A DNA stretch of 64,000 nucleotides from Xestospongia bergquistia (Eukaryota; Porifera; Demospongiae; Haplosclerida; Petrosiidae). Under the pieces are notes generated by a model that ran no database searches, had not been told where the DNA came from, and saw only the letters and a program-made list of their open reading frames with translations. The stretch covers positions 4,445,821 to 4,509,820 of the forward strand of contig OZ014417.1 of NCBI GenBank assembly GCA_963965975.1, read 5' to 3'. Every line of letters starts with the position of its first letter. Positions within the stretch are counted from its first letter, which is position 1. Shown here in pieces: positions 44,575-58,044 of the stretch. The translations under genes and the position numbers were made by a program.

Positions 44575-47500
44575 AACCTGGAGTGTCCTAGTATAATTTC
44601 CCATCTACTGTGTCATTACGTAATTGTTCCAATGTAAGCATAAGGGTCTACTGTGTCATAATGTAACTAACTGTCTTGTCTACTGTGTCCTGTTGTAACT
44701 ATCCCATCTACTGTGTCCTAGTGTAATTGACCCGTCTACTGTGTCCTAATGCAACTGTTTCATTTACTGTGTCGTAATGTAACATCCTGTCTACTGCGTT
44801 GTAATGTAATTGTCTTATCTACTGTATCTTAATTTAATTGTCCTGTCAATTGTGTCTAATGTTACTATGCAACCTACAATATCCTGGTATAATTTTGCCA
44901 TCTACTGTGTCCTAATGTAATTGTTCTAACTACTGTGTCCCAATGTAAACATCTGGTCTACTGTGTCTTAATGTAATGTTCTGTCTAGTGTGTTCTAACG
45001 TAATTATCAGGTCTACAATGTCATAATGTAACTGTCTTGTCTACTGTGTCCTATTGTAACAATCCTATCTACTGTGTCCCAGTATAATTGTCCCATCTAC
45101 TATGTCCTAACGTAACTGTTTCATTTACTGTGCCCTAATGTAACATCCTGTCTACTGTGTGGTAGTGTAATTGTCCCATCTACTGTGTCCTAATTTAATT
45201 GTCCTGTCAATTGTGTCTAATATAACTATGCAACCTACAGTGTCATGGTATAATTTTCCCATCTACTGTGTCCTAACGTAATGGTTCCAATATAACCATC
45301 AGGTCTACCATGTCATAATGTAACTAACTGTCTTGTCTACTGTGTCCTGTTGTAACTGTCCCATCTACTGTGTCCTAGTATAATTGACCCGTCTAGTGCG
45401 TCCTAATGCAACTGTTCCATTTACTGTGTCCTAATGTAATGTCCTGTCTACTGTGTTTTAATATAATTGTCTTATCTACTGTGTCTTAATTTAATTGTCC
45501 TGTCAATTGTGTCTAATGTTACTATGCAACCTACAGTGTCCTGGTATAATTTTCCCATCTACTGTGTCCTAATGTAATTGTTCTAACTACTGTGTCCCAA
45601 TGTAAACATCTGGTCTACTGTGTCGTAATGTAATGTTCTGTCTAGTGTGTTCTAACGTAATTATCAGGTCTACAATGTCATAATGTAACTAACTGTCTTG
45701 TCTACTGTGTCCTATCATAACAATACCATCTACTGTGTCCCAGTAAAATTGTCCCATCTACTATGTACTAACGTAACTGTTTCATTTACTGTGTCCTAAT
45801 GTGATGTCCTGAATACTGTGTTGTAATGTAACTGTCTATATCTACAGCATCTTAATTTAATTGTCCTGTCAATTGTGTATAATGTTACTATGCAACCTAC
45901 AGTGTCCTGGTAAAATTTTGCCTTCAACTGTGTCCTAACGTAATTGTTCCAACTACTGTGTCCCAATGTAAGCATCTTGTCTACTATGTCGTAATGTAAT
46001 GTTCTGTCTAGTGTGTTCTAACGTAATTATCAGGTCTAAAATGTCATAATATAACTAACTCTCTTGTCTACTGTGTCCTATCGTAACAATCCCATCTACT
46101 GTGTCCCTGTATAATTGTCCCATCTACTATGTCCTAACATAACTGTCCCATTTACTGTGTCCTAATGTAATGTCCTGTCTACTGTGTTGTAATGTAATTG
46201 TCCCATCTACTGTGTCCTAATTTAATTGTCCTGTCAATTGTGTCTAAATTTACTATGCAACCAACAGTGTCCTAGTATAATTTTCCAATCTACTGTGTCC
46301 TAACATAATTGTTCTAACTACTGTGTCCCAATGTAACCATCTGGTCTACTGTGTCATAATGTAAGGGTCTTGTCTAGTGTATCCTAACATAATTATCAGG
46401 TCTACTGGTTCATAATGTAACTGACTGTCTTATCTACTGTGTTCTATTGTAACTATCCCATCTACTGTGTAATGTTGTCCCGTCTACTGTGTCCTAACGT
46501 AACCATCTTGTCTACTGTATCGTAACATAACTGTCTTTTCTAGCATCTCTTAACGTAATTATCAGGTCTACTGTGTCACAATGTAACTAACTGTCTTTCT
46601 ACCGTGTCCTACTGTAACTGTTTCATTTACTGTGTCCTAATATAACATCCTGTCTATTCTACTGTAATGTAATTGTCCTATCTTCTGTGTCCAAACGTAA
46701 TTGTGCCAGCTAGTATGTCTTAACATAATTGTCCCATCTGCTCTATCCTGATGTAAGCTTCCCTTCTACTGTGTCCTAGCATAATTGTCTTTCACTACTG
46801 TGTGATGATGTAATTGTCCTGTCAATTCTGTCCAATGTACTGTGTCTTAGTATAACTGTCCAGTCTTCTGTTTCCTAATGTAATTGTGCTGTCAGCTGCT
46901 GATGTAATTGTGCTGTCTACTGTGTCTTAATATAACTGTCCTGTCTACTTTTTTTAATGTGACTGCCTCATGTCCTAAAGTAATTGTGCTGTCTACTCCT
47001 AATGTAACTGCTTGTCTACTATCTCCTAAGGTAATTCCCCATCTACTGTGTTCTACTGTGATTTTTCTGTCTACTGTGTCCTAATGCATTTGTCTTGTCT
47101 ATTGTAATTGTCCCTTCTACTGTCTTCTATAATTGTCAATATACTCTATCCCAGTATAAATGTCTTGTCTACTGTATCCAAATGTAAATGTCCCTTCTAC
47201 TGCGTTCTAATATACTTGTCTCGTCTGCTGTGTTCATATGTAATTGTTTCCTCTATTGTGTCCTAATGTAATTCTCTCATGTCTTAATATAATTGACCTG
47301 TCTGCTGTGTCTTAATGTAAAACTGCTCCTCTATTGTCTCCTAATGTATTTGTATCATCTCCTGTGACCTAATGTCATTTTTCCATTTACTGTGTCCTAA
47401 TGTATTTGTCCTGTCTACTGTGTACTCAAAGTAATTTTCCTATCTACTGTATTCCTATATAATAGTCCTGTCTGCTATGTCCTAATATGAGTCTTGTCTA

Positions 47501-47815
47501 CTGTGTTGTAGTGTACTTGTCTCGTCTATCCTAATGTAATCGTCCCTTCTGTTCTGTCCTAACATAATTCTCATCTACCTGTCAGTCTTGTCTAACGTGT
47601 CCTAATGTAATTGTTCCACCTACTGTGACCTAATGTAACTTTATTGTCTATGGTATGTTTATTTAAATGTTCCATCTACTTGTCCTAATGTAATTGTTCC
47701 TTCTAAATTGTCCTAATGAAATTTTCTAGTCTAACTTGTCCTAATATGAGTGTCCTCTGTTGCTTTCTAATGTAGCTGTCTTCTTTACTGTGTGCTTATG
47801 TAACCATCCTGTCTT
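44575..47815. repeat. 28 bp minisatellite array A, 3.2 kb
   Basis: Tandem units of about 28 bp around TCTACTGTGTCCTAATGTAA plus CTGTCCCA. Roughly 110 units. Longer-period similarity is visible: the run from 44820 to 45140 recurs at 45480-45790 and again near 45860-46140, with the marker phrase GTCAATTGTGTCTAATGTTA. Units become very degenerate after about 46900. No gene. Confidence 0.92.
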
Positions 47816-49165
47816 TTCAAACTTGTTATATTGCATTAAATCTACTGGTTACTTATTGTTAGCTAGAATTGTTAATGTCCTGATATTGTTTTTTATTATG
47901 TATGAATATTTAGCCTTTTTGGATTGTAATTTATGTGTCTCAATTCATTTTTCTAAGCATGATGTTATTAACTGTTTACTTATTAAGTACATGATCATTG
48001 TTTGTTACTGTGCTTTCATTTAATGTTATATACCTAGTCACACTAAACTGGTTGTGAGTTGTATATATAACATTCTAACCAATGTTAGCCAACATTATAT
48101 ATTCCGTTATGTAGTTAAATTTTTATCTTCTAAGGTGATCTGGTCATTGTCTCTCAACTGTTACTTTGTAAGTTTGATATATTGTACATGCAATAATTTT
48201 TTTATGATTATTATATTACTGGTGATCTCTTAGCTACATAATTTAATATATACAGCCACAACAATATAATGGTGAGTTATATATAAATTTTTAACAAAAT
48301 AAACTTTGTTGTTTTTACATATATGCACATATACAGGAAGAAAAAATGGCTACTGGTAAGTTATACTTGATAACAGATATTAGTATATAATAAATTTATA
48401 ATCATTTAGGAACATATATTGAAAATGATGTTCCTATTAGTGGTGAGTTAGGACAAATAATGTATTGTTTCTTTTCTATGGTTGCTGCTCTATATCATGG
48501 ATTATCCATCTCCTGGAGTCTCTCAGTCTCACCAACATCTTGTAATCTATATCTATCATTTAATGATATTGGATGTTATTAATATTAAGTAAATTTTTAA
48601 TTATGATATAATTCTCTAATAACTGTTGTGAAATAATTTTTTTACTATCTCTACAGTGATGTAGGTTCTTTGTTTCTACAACAAAGATGGTGATCTGAGA
48701 AGTAACAAAATTTAGTCAAGAGTAACTGTAATCAGAAATATATGTATATGCATGTCTTAACTGACAAGCCTTTATCTTAGCTTTTCTAGAGCATATTAAT
48801 TTTACTTGAGTTGGTACATGCATCGGTATTAAACAATTTTCTTTGCATGCTTAGAATATGAAATGAGCCTTAAAGTACACATATAATATGATATGTCTTA
48901 GCATTCTTTTTAATAGCATAGAGTATAGGTCTAGTGCATGTACTGTATAGAACTTGCCTTTATAGCTCACTCAAGGGTTTAATGTTAAAACTTACACTAT
49001 AACCTTAATAGCATCCTCTATATAAAATATATAACAGTATTTAGCCAAAATCTTGTTTTCAATTATTACAGTAGAGCCAATCAACTGTCTACAGTACTAG
49101 AATATCTTCCATCTCTAGTAGTTTTAGCATTAATTTTGGTAATCAGTACATTCCATCTGGTAATC
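47816..49165. other. Unique spacer between the two 28 bp arrays
   Basis: AT-rich. An 87-codon frame at 47760-48023 is hydrophobic but starts inside the satellite, has no homology that I recognise and looks like chance. Several very small exon-like pieces with splice borders lie at 48255-48445 (listed separately). Confidence 0.5.
48256..48442 (+). other. Possible run of micro-exons
   Basis: Three short pieces with consensus borders: CAG|CCACAACAATATAATG|GTGAGT at about 48256-48271, a 15-nt piece AAAAAATGGCTACTG at 48341-48355 (or 19 nt with GAAG) before GTAAGT, and a 33-nt piece at 48410-48442 between TTAG and GTGAGT. Taken together the last two are in matching phase (1/1) and read KMATG then TYIENDVPISG. 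No neighbouring larger exon was found. Weak. Confidence 0.2.
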
Positions 49166-49169
49166 ATTA

Positions 49170-52100
49170 GTATTCCTCTCTACTGTGTCCTAATATAACT
49201 GTCCCATCTACTGTGTTCTAATGTAACTGTCCCATCTACTGTGTTCTAAAGTAACTGTCTCATCTGCTGTGTTTTAATGTGATTGTCCCATTTACTGTGT
49301 CCAAATGTAACTGTTCTATGTACTGTGTCCTGATGTAATTTTCCCATCTACTGTTTTTTGTTGTAACTGTCCTATCTACTGTGTTCTAATGTAACTGTCC
49401 CATCTTCTGTGTCCTATTGTAACTGTCCCATCTGCTCTGTCTTAATGTAACTATCTCAAACTACTGTGTCCTACATTAACTGTCCCATCTACCGTGTCCT
49501 AGTTTAACTATCTATTGCATTCTGATCTAATGGTTTCTACTGTGTCTCAATGGAACTGTTTTGTGCAATTGTCATACCTACTTTGTCCTATAGTAACTAT
49601 CCCATCTACTGTGTTCTAATGTAACTCTCCTGTCTATTGTGTTATAATGTAACTCTCCTGTCTATTGTGTTATAATGTAACTCTCCTGTCTATTGTGTCC
49701 TGATGTAACTGTCCATTTATTGTGTCCTAAAGTAATTGTCCCATCTACTGTGTTCTAAAGCAAATGTCGATCTACTGTGTTTTAAAGTAACTGTCCCATG
49801 TACTGTATTCTAACATAACTGTCCCATCTACTGTGTTCTAAAGCAACTGTTGATCTACTGTGTTTTAAAGTATCTGTCCCATCTACTGTATTCTAACATA
49901 ACTGTCTCATCTCCTGTGTTCTAAAGCAACTGTTGATCTACTGTGTTTTAAAGTAACTGTCCCATCTACTGTATTCTAACATAACTGTCTCATCTCCTGT
50001 GTTCTAAAGCAACTGTTGATCTACTGTGTTTTAAAGTAACTGTCCCATCTACTGTATTCTAACATAACTGTCTCATCTCCTGTGTTCTAAAGCAACTGTC
50101 GATCTACTGTGTTTTAAAGTAACTGTCCCATCTACTGTATTCTAAAATAACTGTCTCATCTCCTTGTGTTCTAAAGCAACTGTCGATCTACTGTGTTTTA
50201 AAGTAACTGTCCCATCTACTGTATTCTAACATAACTGTCCCATCTACTGTGTTCTAAAGCAACTGTCGATCTACTGTGTTTTAAAGTAATTGTCCCATCT
50301 ACTGTATTCTAACATAACTGTCTCATCTCCTGTGTTCTAAAGCAACTGTCGATCTACTGTGTTTTAAAGTAACTGTCCCATCTACTGTGTCTTAATGTAA
50401 CTGTCCAATCTACTCTGACCTAAGGTAAATGTCCCAGCTACTATGTTCTAATGTAACTGCTGTGTTCTAATGAAACTGTACCATGTACTATGTTCTAATG
50501 CAACTGTCTCATCTACTTTGTTAGAATGTGACTGTCCTGTCTACTGTGTCCTAATGTAACTGTTTAGTCTATTATGTCCTAATGTCACAGTGCCATCTAC
50601 TATGTTCTAATATAACTCTCATGTCTATTGTGTCCTAATGCAACTGTCCCATCTACTGTGTCCTAAAGTAATTATTCCATCTACTGTATTCTAACATAAC
50701 TGTCTCATCTACTGTGTTCTAATGTAAACTGTCCCAACCACTGTGTTCTAATGTAACCGTCCAATCTACTGTGTCATAATGTTCCCATCTACTGTGTTCT
50801 AATGTAACTGTTCCATCTACTGTGTCGTAATGTAACTGTTCCATCTACTGTGTTTTAATGTAACTGTCCCATCTACTATGTTCTAATATGACTGTCCAAT
50901 CTACTGTGTTCTAATATAACTGTCCTGTTTACTGTGTCCTAATGTAACAGTGCTATCTACTGTGTTTTAATGTAACTTTCCCGTCCACTGTGTTCTAAAG
51001 TAATTGGCCCTTCTCATATGTTCTAATATAACTGTCCTATCAATTGTGTTCTAATGTAACTTTAACATCTACTGTGTCCTAATGTAGCACTCCTATTTAT
51101 TCTGTAACTATTCTATCTACTGTGAACTAATGTAACTGTCCTATTTATTGCATTCTAATATAACTGTCCCATCTGCTGTGTTCTAATGTAACTGTTTCAT
51201 CTACTGTGTTTTAATGTAACTGTCCCATCTACTGTGTCCTAACGTAACTGTCCATTTACTGAGTCCTAAAGTAATTGTCCCATCTACAGTATTTTAACAT
51301 AACTGTCCCATCTTCTGTGTTCTAAAGCAACTGTCGATCTAATGGGTTTTAAACTAAATGTCCCATCTACTGTGTCCTAATGTAACTGTCCAATCTACTC
51401 TGACCTAAAGTAAATGTCCCAGCTACTATGTTCTAATGTAACTGTACCATGTACTGTGTTCTAATGCAACTGTCTCATCTACTTTGTTCGATTGTGACTG
51501 TCCTATCTACTGTGTCCTAATGTAACTGTTGTGTCTATTATGTCCTAATGTCACAGTGCCATCTTCTATGTTCTAATATAACTCTCCCATCTGCTATGTT
51601 CTAATATAACTCTCCTGTCTATTGTGTCCTAATGCAACTGTCCAATCTACTCTGTCCTATAGTAATTGTTCCATCTACTGTATTCTAACATAACTGTCTA
51701 CTGTGTTCTAATGTAAACTGTCCAATCTACTGTGTCCTAATTTGACTGTCTCAACTACTGTGTCCTATAGTAACTGTCCCATCTAAAATAACTGTCTGAT
51801 CTACTGTGTTCTAATGTGACTGCCCCATCTAATGTGTCCTAATGTAACTGTTCCATCTACTGTGTTTTAATGTAACTGTCCAATCTACTATGCTCTAACC
51901 TAACTGTTCCATCTATTAATGTAACTGTCCCAACTACTGTGTAACTAATGTAACTTTCCCGTCCACTGTGTTCTAAAGTAATCGGCCCATCTCATATGTT
52001 CTAATATAACTGTCTTATCAATTGCGTTCTAATGTAACTTTAACATCTACTGTGTCCTAATGTAGCACTCCTATTTATTCTGTAACTGTTCTATCTACTG

Positions 52101-52480
52101 TGAACTAATGTAACTGTCCTATTTATTGCATTCTAATATAACTGTCCCATCTGCTGTGTTCTAATGTAACTGTTCCATCTACTGTGTTCTAATATAACTG
52201 TCTAATTACTGTGTTTAAATGTAACTGTCCCATCTACTGTGTTCTAAAGTAATTGGCCCATCTCATATGTTCTATCCTATCAATTGCGTTCTAATGCATC
52301 TACTGTGTTCTAATGTAGCACTCCTATTTATTCTGTAACTGTTCTATCTACTGTGACCTAATGTAACTGTCCTATTTATTGCATTCTAATATAGCTGTCC
52401 CATCTGCTGTGTTTTTAATGTAACTTTCCCATCTACTGTGTTCTAATATAACTGTCCCTGTACTGTGTCCTGTGTCCTAA
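49170..52480. repeat. 28 bp minisatellite array B, 3.3 kb
   Basis: Same unit as array A (TCTACTGTGTTCTAATGTAA, CTGTCCCA), about 115 units. Between 49750 and 50390 it is organised in an ~83 bp higher-order unit made of three subunits (GTGTTTTAAAGTAAC, GTATTCTAACATAAC and GTGTTCTAAAGCAAC types), repeated about seven times with high identity. The block 50950-51250 is echoed at 51940-52190 and again at 52230-52440. Confidence 0.92.
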
Positions 52481-52494
52481 TGTAATTATTTTGA

Positions 52495-52632
52495 GAATAA
52501 TAGGACATTATATGATGTATTTTGATCATATTAGGCTATTAAATGATGGATGTTGAGCATATTAGGCCATTAAAAGATGGATTTGAGCATATTAGGCCAT
52601 TAAAAGATGGATTTTGAGCATAATTGGCCAAA
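52495..52632. repeat. ~33 bp tandem repeat
   Basis: Four copies of CATATTAGGCCATTAAAAGA plus TGGATTTTGAG, adjoining array B. Confidence 0.85.
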
Positions 52633-52768
52633 AAAAAAGAATGAGAGGTGGAAGGGTGGGCGGACGGCAATACAGTACCACCTCCACGTGGTGTCGTCTG
52701 GAGCATCATAGGTATCCTAACTATGATGTACCAAGAGTACTGTCAATCCTCAGCTCATTCTTTTTTAA
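52632..52768. other. GC-richer structured element with inverted ends
   Basis: Bounded by AAAAAAAGAATGAG and its inverse CTCATTCTTTTTT, about 137 bp. The interior is much more GC-rich than the surroundings and contains a hairpin CATCATAG/CTATGATG around 52711-52735 plus ACCACCTCCACGTGGTG. It could be a short MITE or SINE-like repeat or a structured RNA. No RNA-polymerase III box could be confirmed. Confidence 0.5.
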
Positions 52769-53925
52769 ACTGTATAAAATATAGTAGCTCTGTAGTTTGA
52801 CTAGTAGATTCTAAAGTTTGAAATTGTTATGGCAAAAGGAAGCATCAATAACATAGCATACGTGGCCAGCCTCATGATTTTAATGTTTTTTTACAGTTAT
52901 AGTAACGCCTCTCTATTTAATTGGTTTGCTTTATTCTTTGTTTGTTTTTTTCTTTTTTAACAATTTGTACAATTTCTGTTATAGTTGGAGAATCCATTTC
53001 CAAACTTCATAACACTGGAATGCAAAGAGTCTCTTTTAGATATTGCCTGACCTTTGTATATTTTATACACTATTAGAATGTCTGTTAAATAATCCAAGCC
53101 ATTTCTCCCTAACATACTTGTTTACAAAAAATATATCATATGTTATGTTCAACTTGAATGAGGTATATATATTGTATATATATAAATATAATTGCTTACA
53201 TTTTCCGTAGAACTTTTCTAATTAGATTATGTCTAAAAGCTTGTGCCAGTGAGCTATTACAGTTGTGCAGTATATCAGCATGCTTTGCTACATAAAAGGT
53301 ACAATAATTCATAGATTAGTGTGTTAATTTATTTCTTTCCTTGTTAGGATTTAACAAAATTTTACCATCCATTTTACTTCCCTATAGCCCTAGGATGTAC
53401 CATCAAGTACATACTACAAGAACTTATAAACTGCCCATCATGACCACTTTTTGATTTATTCAATTTATTTGATCTTAATGTTTCATTTTGTTACATTCTC
53501 CTCATAAAATTTGCCATGAGCAAACTAAGTCTGTATTTTAGTTTCTGTTGTTAGAAGTCTTTTAAAACAAATGGTAATTGCTTACAGAAATAAGACAGAG
53601 GAACATGATGGATATGCAGAATCTTATTAATTTGTCTTTAAAAATAGATCATTTCAAGATAACATCTACAGTATCGCAATGGTCCATTATATACAGTAAT
53701 AACAGATTACATAGTAACAGTTGTTGTAGACACAAGCCAGTATCAAGTTTTGTCTTTAACAATTAAGATAATTAAACAGTGGTCATTTTGTATAGTAGTG
53801 AGACTACGCGACAGTATCTACTTCAGTAATATATATATGTGACTATGGTTTCTAATCTAATGATTATCTGCAGTCAGCATCTTGTTTTCATACAAAATGG
53901 GAAGTTGCTTCAGGCAAATTCATCA
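52769..53925. other. Non-coding AT-rich stretch
   Basis: No supportable exon. An open frame at 53578-53766 has no recognisable features and is probably chance. Confidence 0.4.
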
Positions 53926-53927
53926 AA

Positions 53928-53959
<32 letters not shown>

Positions 53960-53962
53960 GAT
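53928..53962. repeat. (ATT)n microsatellite
   Basis: About eleven ATT units. Confidence 0.95.
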
Positions 53963-54005
53963 TGAATACAAATTAATAACATTTATATAATTTTGTTTTG
54001 TGTAG

Positions 54006-55475
54006 AGTAGAAGAAAACTTAATAAAAATGTAGGTACTAGAGAGATTCAAACTGTTAAACAGAAATTTGAAGGTTGGAAAGAAAGGGCAGATCAGTTGTC
54101 TAGTAAAACTTGAGTGCGTTCAGGCTCTCTTAGAACAGGCACAAAGAGACAAGCACTTTATGGAACAATCACTAAACCATCATCTTCAGGTTAGACTCTC
54201 TACTATAATCATATTATTTTAATAACTTAATATTTTATTAGTTGGTTAACATGGAAAGTAATGCTCAACATCTTTAAATAGAGGAAGGTCAGAAGCAGTT
54301 AAAAAAGATCTTCAAAATTTGACAGTTGAAATGGATGTCAGGTCTGAGATCAGAGAGGACACAGATATTGGAAAGTAATGCTCAATTTTTAGAGGCTTGT
54401 GATCCTGAAAAATATGAAAAATTATAGAAAGAGGTAATTATTTCTTTCTCTTTTTAACCATTCATTTGTACACTACATCCATTCATCTATCCTAGTACCC
54501 ATTCATCCTTCTGTCTATCCATCCATTACCTATGCATTCATCCACATACCAATCAGCTGTTCATGTACTCATCATTCTATTCACTAATTGATTTATTCAT
54601 CTATCTGTCCATTGATCCATGTATCTATCCACTTATCAATACATCCATCCATTCAACCAGGTGGGTTCTCTTAGCAACAAATTCAAGGAAAAGGACACAG
54701 AAATCGCAAACTTCAAGAATACCTACAATTCCATTCTGAGGGTAGCAGAGAACCCCAACAACATATTGATGCAGCACTAAATGAGAAAACTGTTCAAGAA
54801 ATTGAATCAAGAATTGATGAATAAAAAAGGAAAGAGACACTGCAAAAGAGAACTTGAAACAACTCAAAATAAATTGTGAAGAAAGATTAAAGCACTTACA
54901 AACACAACATGATGCAGTTATGACAAAACTCTATACCAGTTTGAAGCAGAAGGAGGAAGATTTTGTAGCATTAATGACAAAAGCTGAAGAGTACAAGGCT
55001 AAAAGACAAAAATATTGTGAATTGAATGGACATTTAGATCAAGGGAGAGATAACTTAGCTTTGGAGCTCCATCAAAAAGATGATATTATTGATAGTCTAC
55101 ACCAGCGAGTCCAACATTTGTAAGGCAAAGAAGACCATGACCACCATGAGTGATATATAGGTGGTTAGTCTGAATAAGATGATTTAAATGAAAATGATAA
55201 ACAGGGAAGTCACTCTGATGACAGAGAGGTGGAGCTACATGTGCAATATGTATTATCTGCCTCACTTACTTGTACAAAACCTAAACAATTTAGCCATTTT
55301 TCCATGGGATCGATGCATTCCTTACCTCAAATTAGAGTCAAAATTTCGACTACTCAATAGAGAGTGTTACCCCTGTCTGATAATCCCATTTTGCCAACCA
55401 CCAGTCACATGACTTCAACACTTAGTTTATTGACATGTAAATTAAAGGATAAAAGCAGGCCAAATCTTGATGGGT
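54006..55475 (+). pseudogene. Coiled-coil protein gene, frame-broken
   Basis: Plus-strand blocks separated by intron-like gaps. Block 1 (54006-54189) reads VKQKFEGWKERADQLSSK, then, after a frame step at AAAA (about 54107), ECVQALLEQAQRDKHFMEQ up to CAG/GTTAGA. Block 2 (about 54250-54433) has ESNAQFLEACDPEKYEKL followed by TAG at 54425-54427 and a frame step at AAAAAA. Block 3 (about 54661-55123) includes LNEKTVQEIESRIDE, TAA, a frame step at AAAAAA, then a long heptad-rich coil ending DSLHQRVQHL. Block 4 (about 55200-55472) is Ser/Thr-rich with a TAG at 55358-55360 and ends before GTAAGT. No family recognised. At least six lesions. Confidence 0.55.
54474..54660. repeat. ATCC/ATTC tetranucleotide-like tract
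   Basis: Recurrent CCATTCATC, TCTATCCATCCATT and TTATTCATCTATC phrases within an intron of the coiled-coil gene. Confidence 0.8.
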
Positions 55476-58035
55476 AAGTGTTTCCTCTGTTTGAGGAACT
55501 TGAGAGAGAGCAATTTAAATTGTCTCACATTATACTCTATCATTGGTACAAATTAGCTATAAGACAAAAGCAAATTATATTATGTATTGTTTAAAATATT
55601 ATTGTTATAGGTGTTTGGTGGAAAGCTAAACAAACCAGTGCTAGTGAACTGTTCAGAATAAAGATCTGATACCCTAACTGTGGCCAATTTGGAGAGCAAA
55701 CTCATTTAATAGTAGGATCCTCTAAACTAGTGGGACTTTAAAGCAGTTCCTTTCAGTTTTTAACTGTGGTGTATTGCTTATCAAAACTACTGAATACAAT
55801 AAAGCAAGTCATTTGGGTAACAAGATTCACAGTTTACATTGTACTTGTACATGTATATGGTCAGAGATACATGTACATATAAATGCAAAGTACATCTATA
55901 TTTACATTAATGGGCATTCACTAAAAAACTGTTAATGCTAAAAGCATTCTTACCTTCTCTCTGTTTGTCTCTCTTTCTTTCACTTGGGTACTTGGTACAA
56001 CATGATAACAGCTTTCCCCTGACGATGTTTAGCCAGAGAATAAAAACTGTGTATATTGTGATCCTTTTGTAACAGTAACTGACAGTTATGAGGTGACAGA
56101 CAGAATCCACTTTGCTAAAAATAAAGTAAGTATTGGGAATTGGATAAGTATCATATAACTATTATAAATTACATACTGTTATATAATGTAATACTTTAGT
56201 ATAAAACCCTCTGATGGAGTTCTTAATATTGATTAAAATACTAGAATATTTACTGTGTTAAAATGAAAGTGTCCTGAATATAGAGGGGTCCTTAATACAG
56301 GAGTGTTAATAAATGATTCATTTGTGTCATGTGATATCTTACTAATCTAGACAATTCTATACACATTACACTTGTCACAGTATCATGTTAACATTAATAT
56401 ACTGTACTAATTGTAATAATACCAATAATGATGCTATAGAAAGACTTACAGGTGATTACAAACATGAACCATTTAAACTAACTGACAGCTTGAAAGTGGG
56501 CTAATGGTTTGTTTTAAGCACATGTAAATTATGTAACACAAAGTAGCATATAAACAAAAAATATAACAACTATAATAAAGAAGAATCCTTATAACACAAT
56601 GAGAAACAAAACACTATGTAAACATACAATTGGAAAAGTGTGTCTTCTTATAAATATGGTTATATATATATATTGTAAAGTCTATCAAGGTTCATTTATC
56701 CTGTCCTAAACTAATGGCTATTTAACCTCAACTTCTGTATGGAGGATACCTCCAATACATTGTATGTGTGTTTTGTAATACAATCACTAAACGTTTGGTA
56801 TTCAAATTAATTTTTAATAAATTTCTGATTAATCAACATGAAGTTAAAGACATAATAAAATTTGTCCAGATGAGCCAAAATAAGTAATACATAGTAATAT
56901 ATAGCATGGGATACATAGCAATATAGTGTACAGTTATCACTTTTAGAGTTTAAGACCAAAGACTATCCTAAATGACAAAATCTTGTGTCAATGTTACGTT
57001 ATTAGTTTATGGATTAACTGATTTATTGATGTATCAATAGCAGCTGCCATCATTACACTAAACTTGTTTACCATTTTATATACAGAAAATACCCTATACT
57101 TCATAGTTAGGCAATATACCACAAAAATTCAAAATCATTACAAACTGGACTAGCTAAACTTAAACAAAGATTACAAAATTCACGTATATCTCTCCAAGTC
57201 ATTGGTCCCTCTATTGTATTCAGTACATAGTCAAGACTGTTATTTTAACTTACTTTCGTGTAGAAACACAGACTCATTCTATCCAACTTCTGACTTTGTT
57301 TTTTTGTCATGTAAAATCAAAAGTTCATACTGCTATGTTTATGAGACTAACTATTGTGATAACAGTCTGTTTCACAGATGACCTTATTATTCACATTAAC
57401 AACCTATGCTTGAGCTATTTAAAAACAATTGCGATAACCTTTCCCAGGCCAGCCATTTAGGTTTTGTTATAAAGTAAAATCTATTAGAATGTATCCTAAA
57501 CATATATTATATTGATTAATGCACTAACTATGAGAATATAATGTTGTGGACAATGAATTGGAAAGAGAAGGAATGTGGTATCTATATTCCTCTAATTGTT
57601 ATAACTTTAACACTTCCTGTGACATACATATAACAATTTGATTTACATCATTTGTCAACAGTATTAAGTGCTTTATTATCACCTATAATTAAAGTATAAG
57701 GTAGATTGGTTATTGTGATTGCACTATTGAGTATACTTCTGCAATCAGTCACCCTCCCAGTTGTAATAGGTTGTAAGGCACCTTGATCTCTCTCCAGTCC
57801 ATCACTCATGTTGCAAATAATATGTGTGCTAGCATTGTACTACTATTTCCTTGTCTTGATCATAACAAGAGGACACTGACAGAAAAGTATTATGAAAGTA
57901 GTGCATGACAACAAACTGACTTCTCTCCTTGATAAAATTAGTGGACTTTCAACCATATTTAGTTATAATGATGCACTGATTTCAGTAGTTGTACACATGG
58001 AAATGTAGTCTCTATTTCTGTTGTATATATTCAAA
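55476..58035. other. Non-coding AT-rich stretch
   Basis: No convincing exon on either strand, apart from weak chance frames. A (TA)n tract lies near 56663-56675. Confidence 0.4.
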
Positions 58036-58044
58036 ATTAATAGT

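Noticed and set aside
47760..48023. 87-codon hydrophobic frame that could be read as a membrane protein
   Set aside because: Starts inside the 28 bp array, is AT-rich (Phe/Leu/Ile by composition) and has no family signature.
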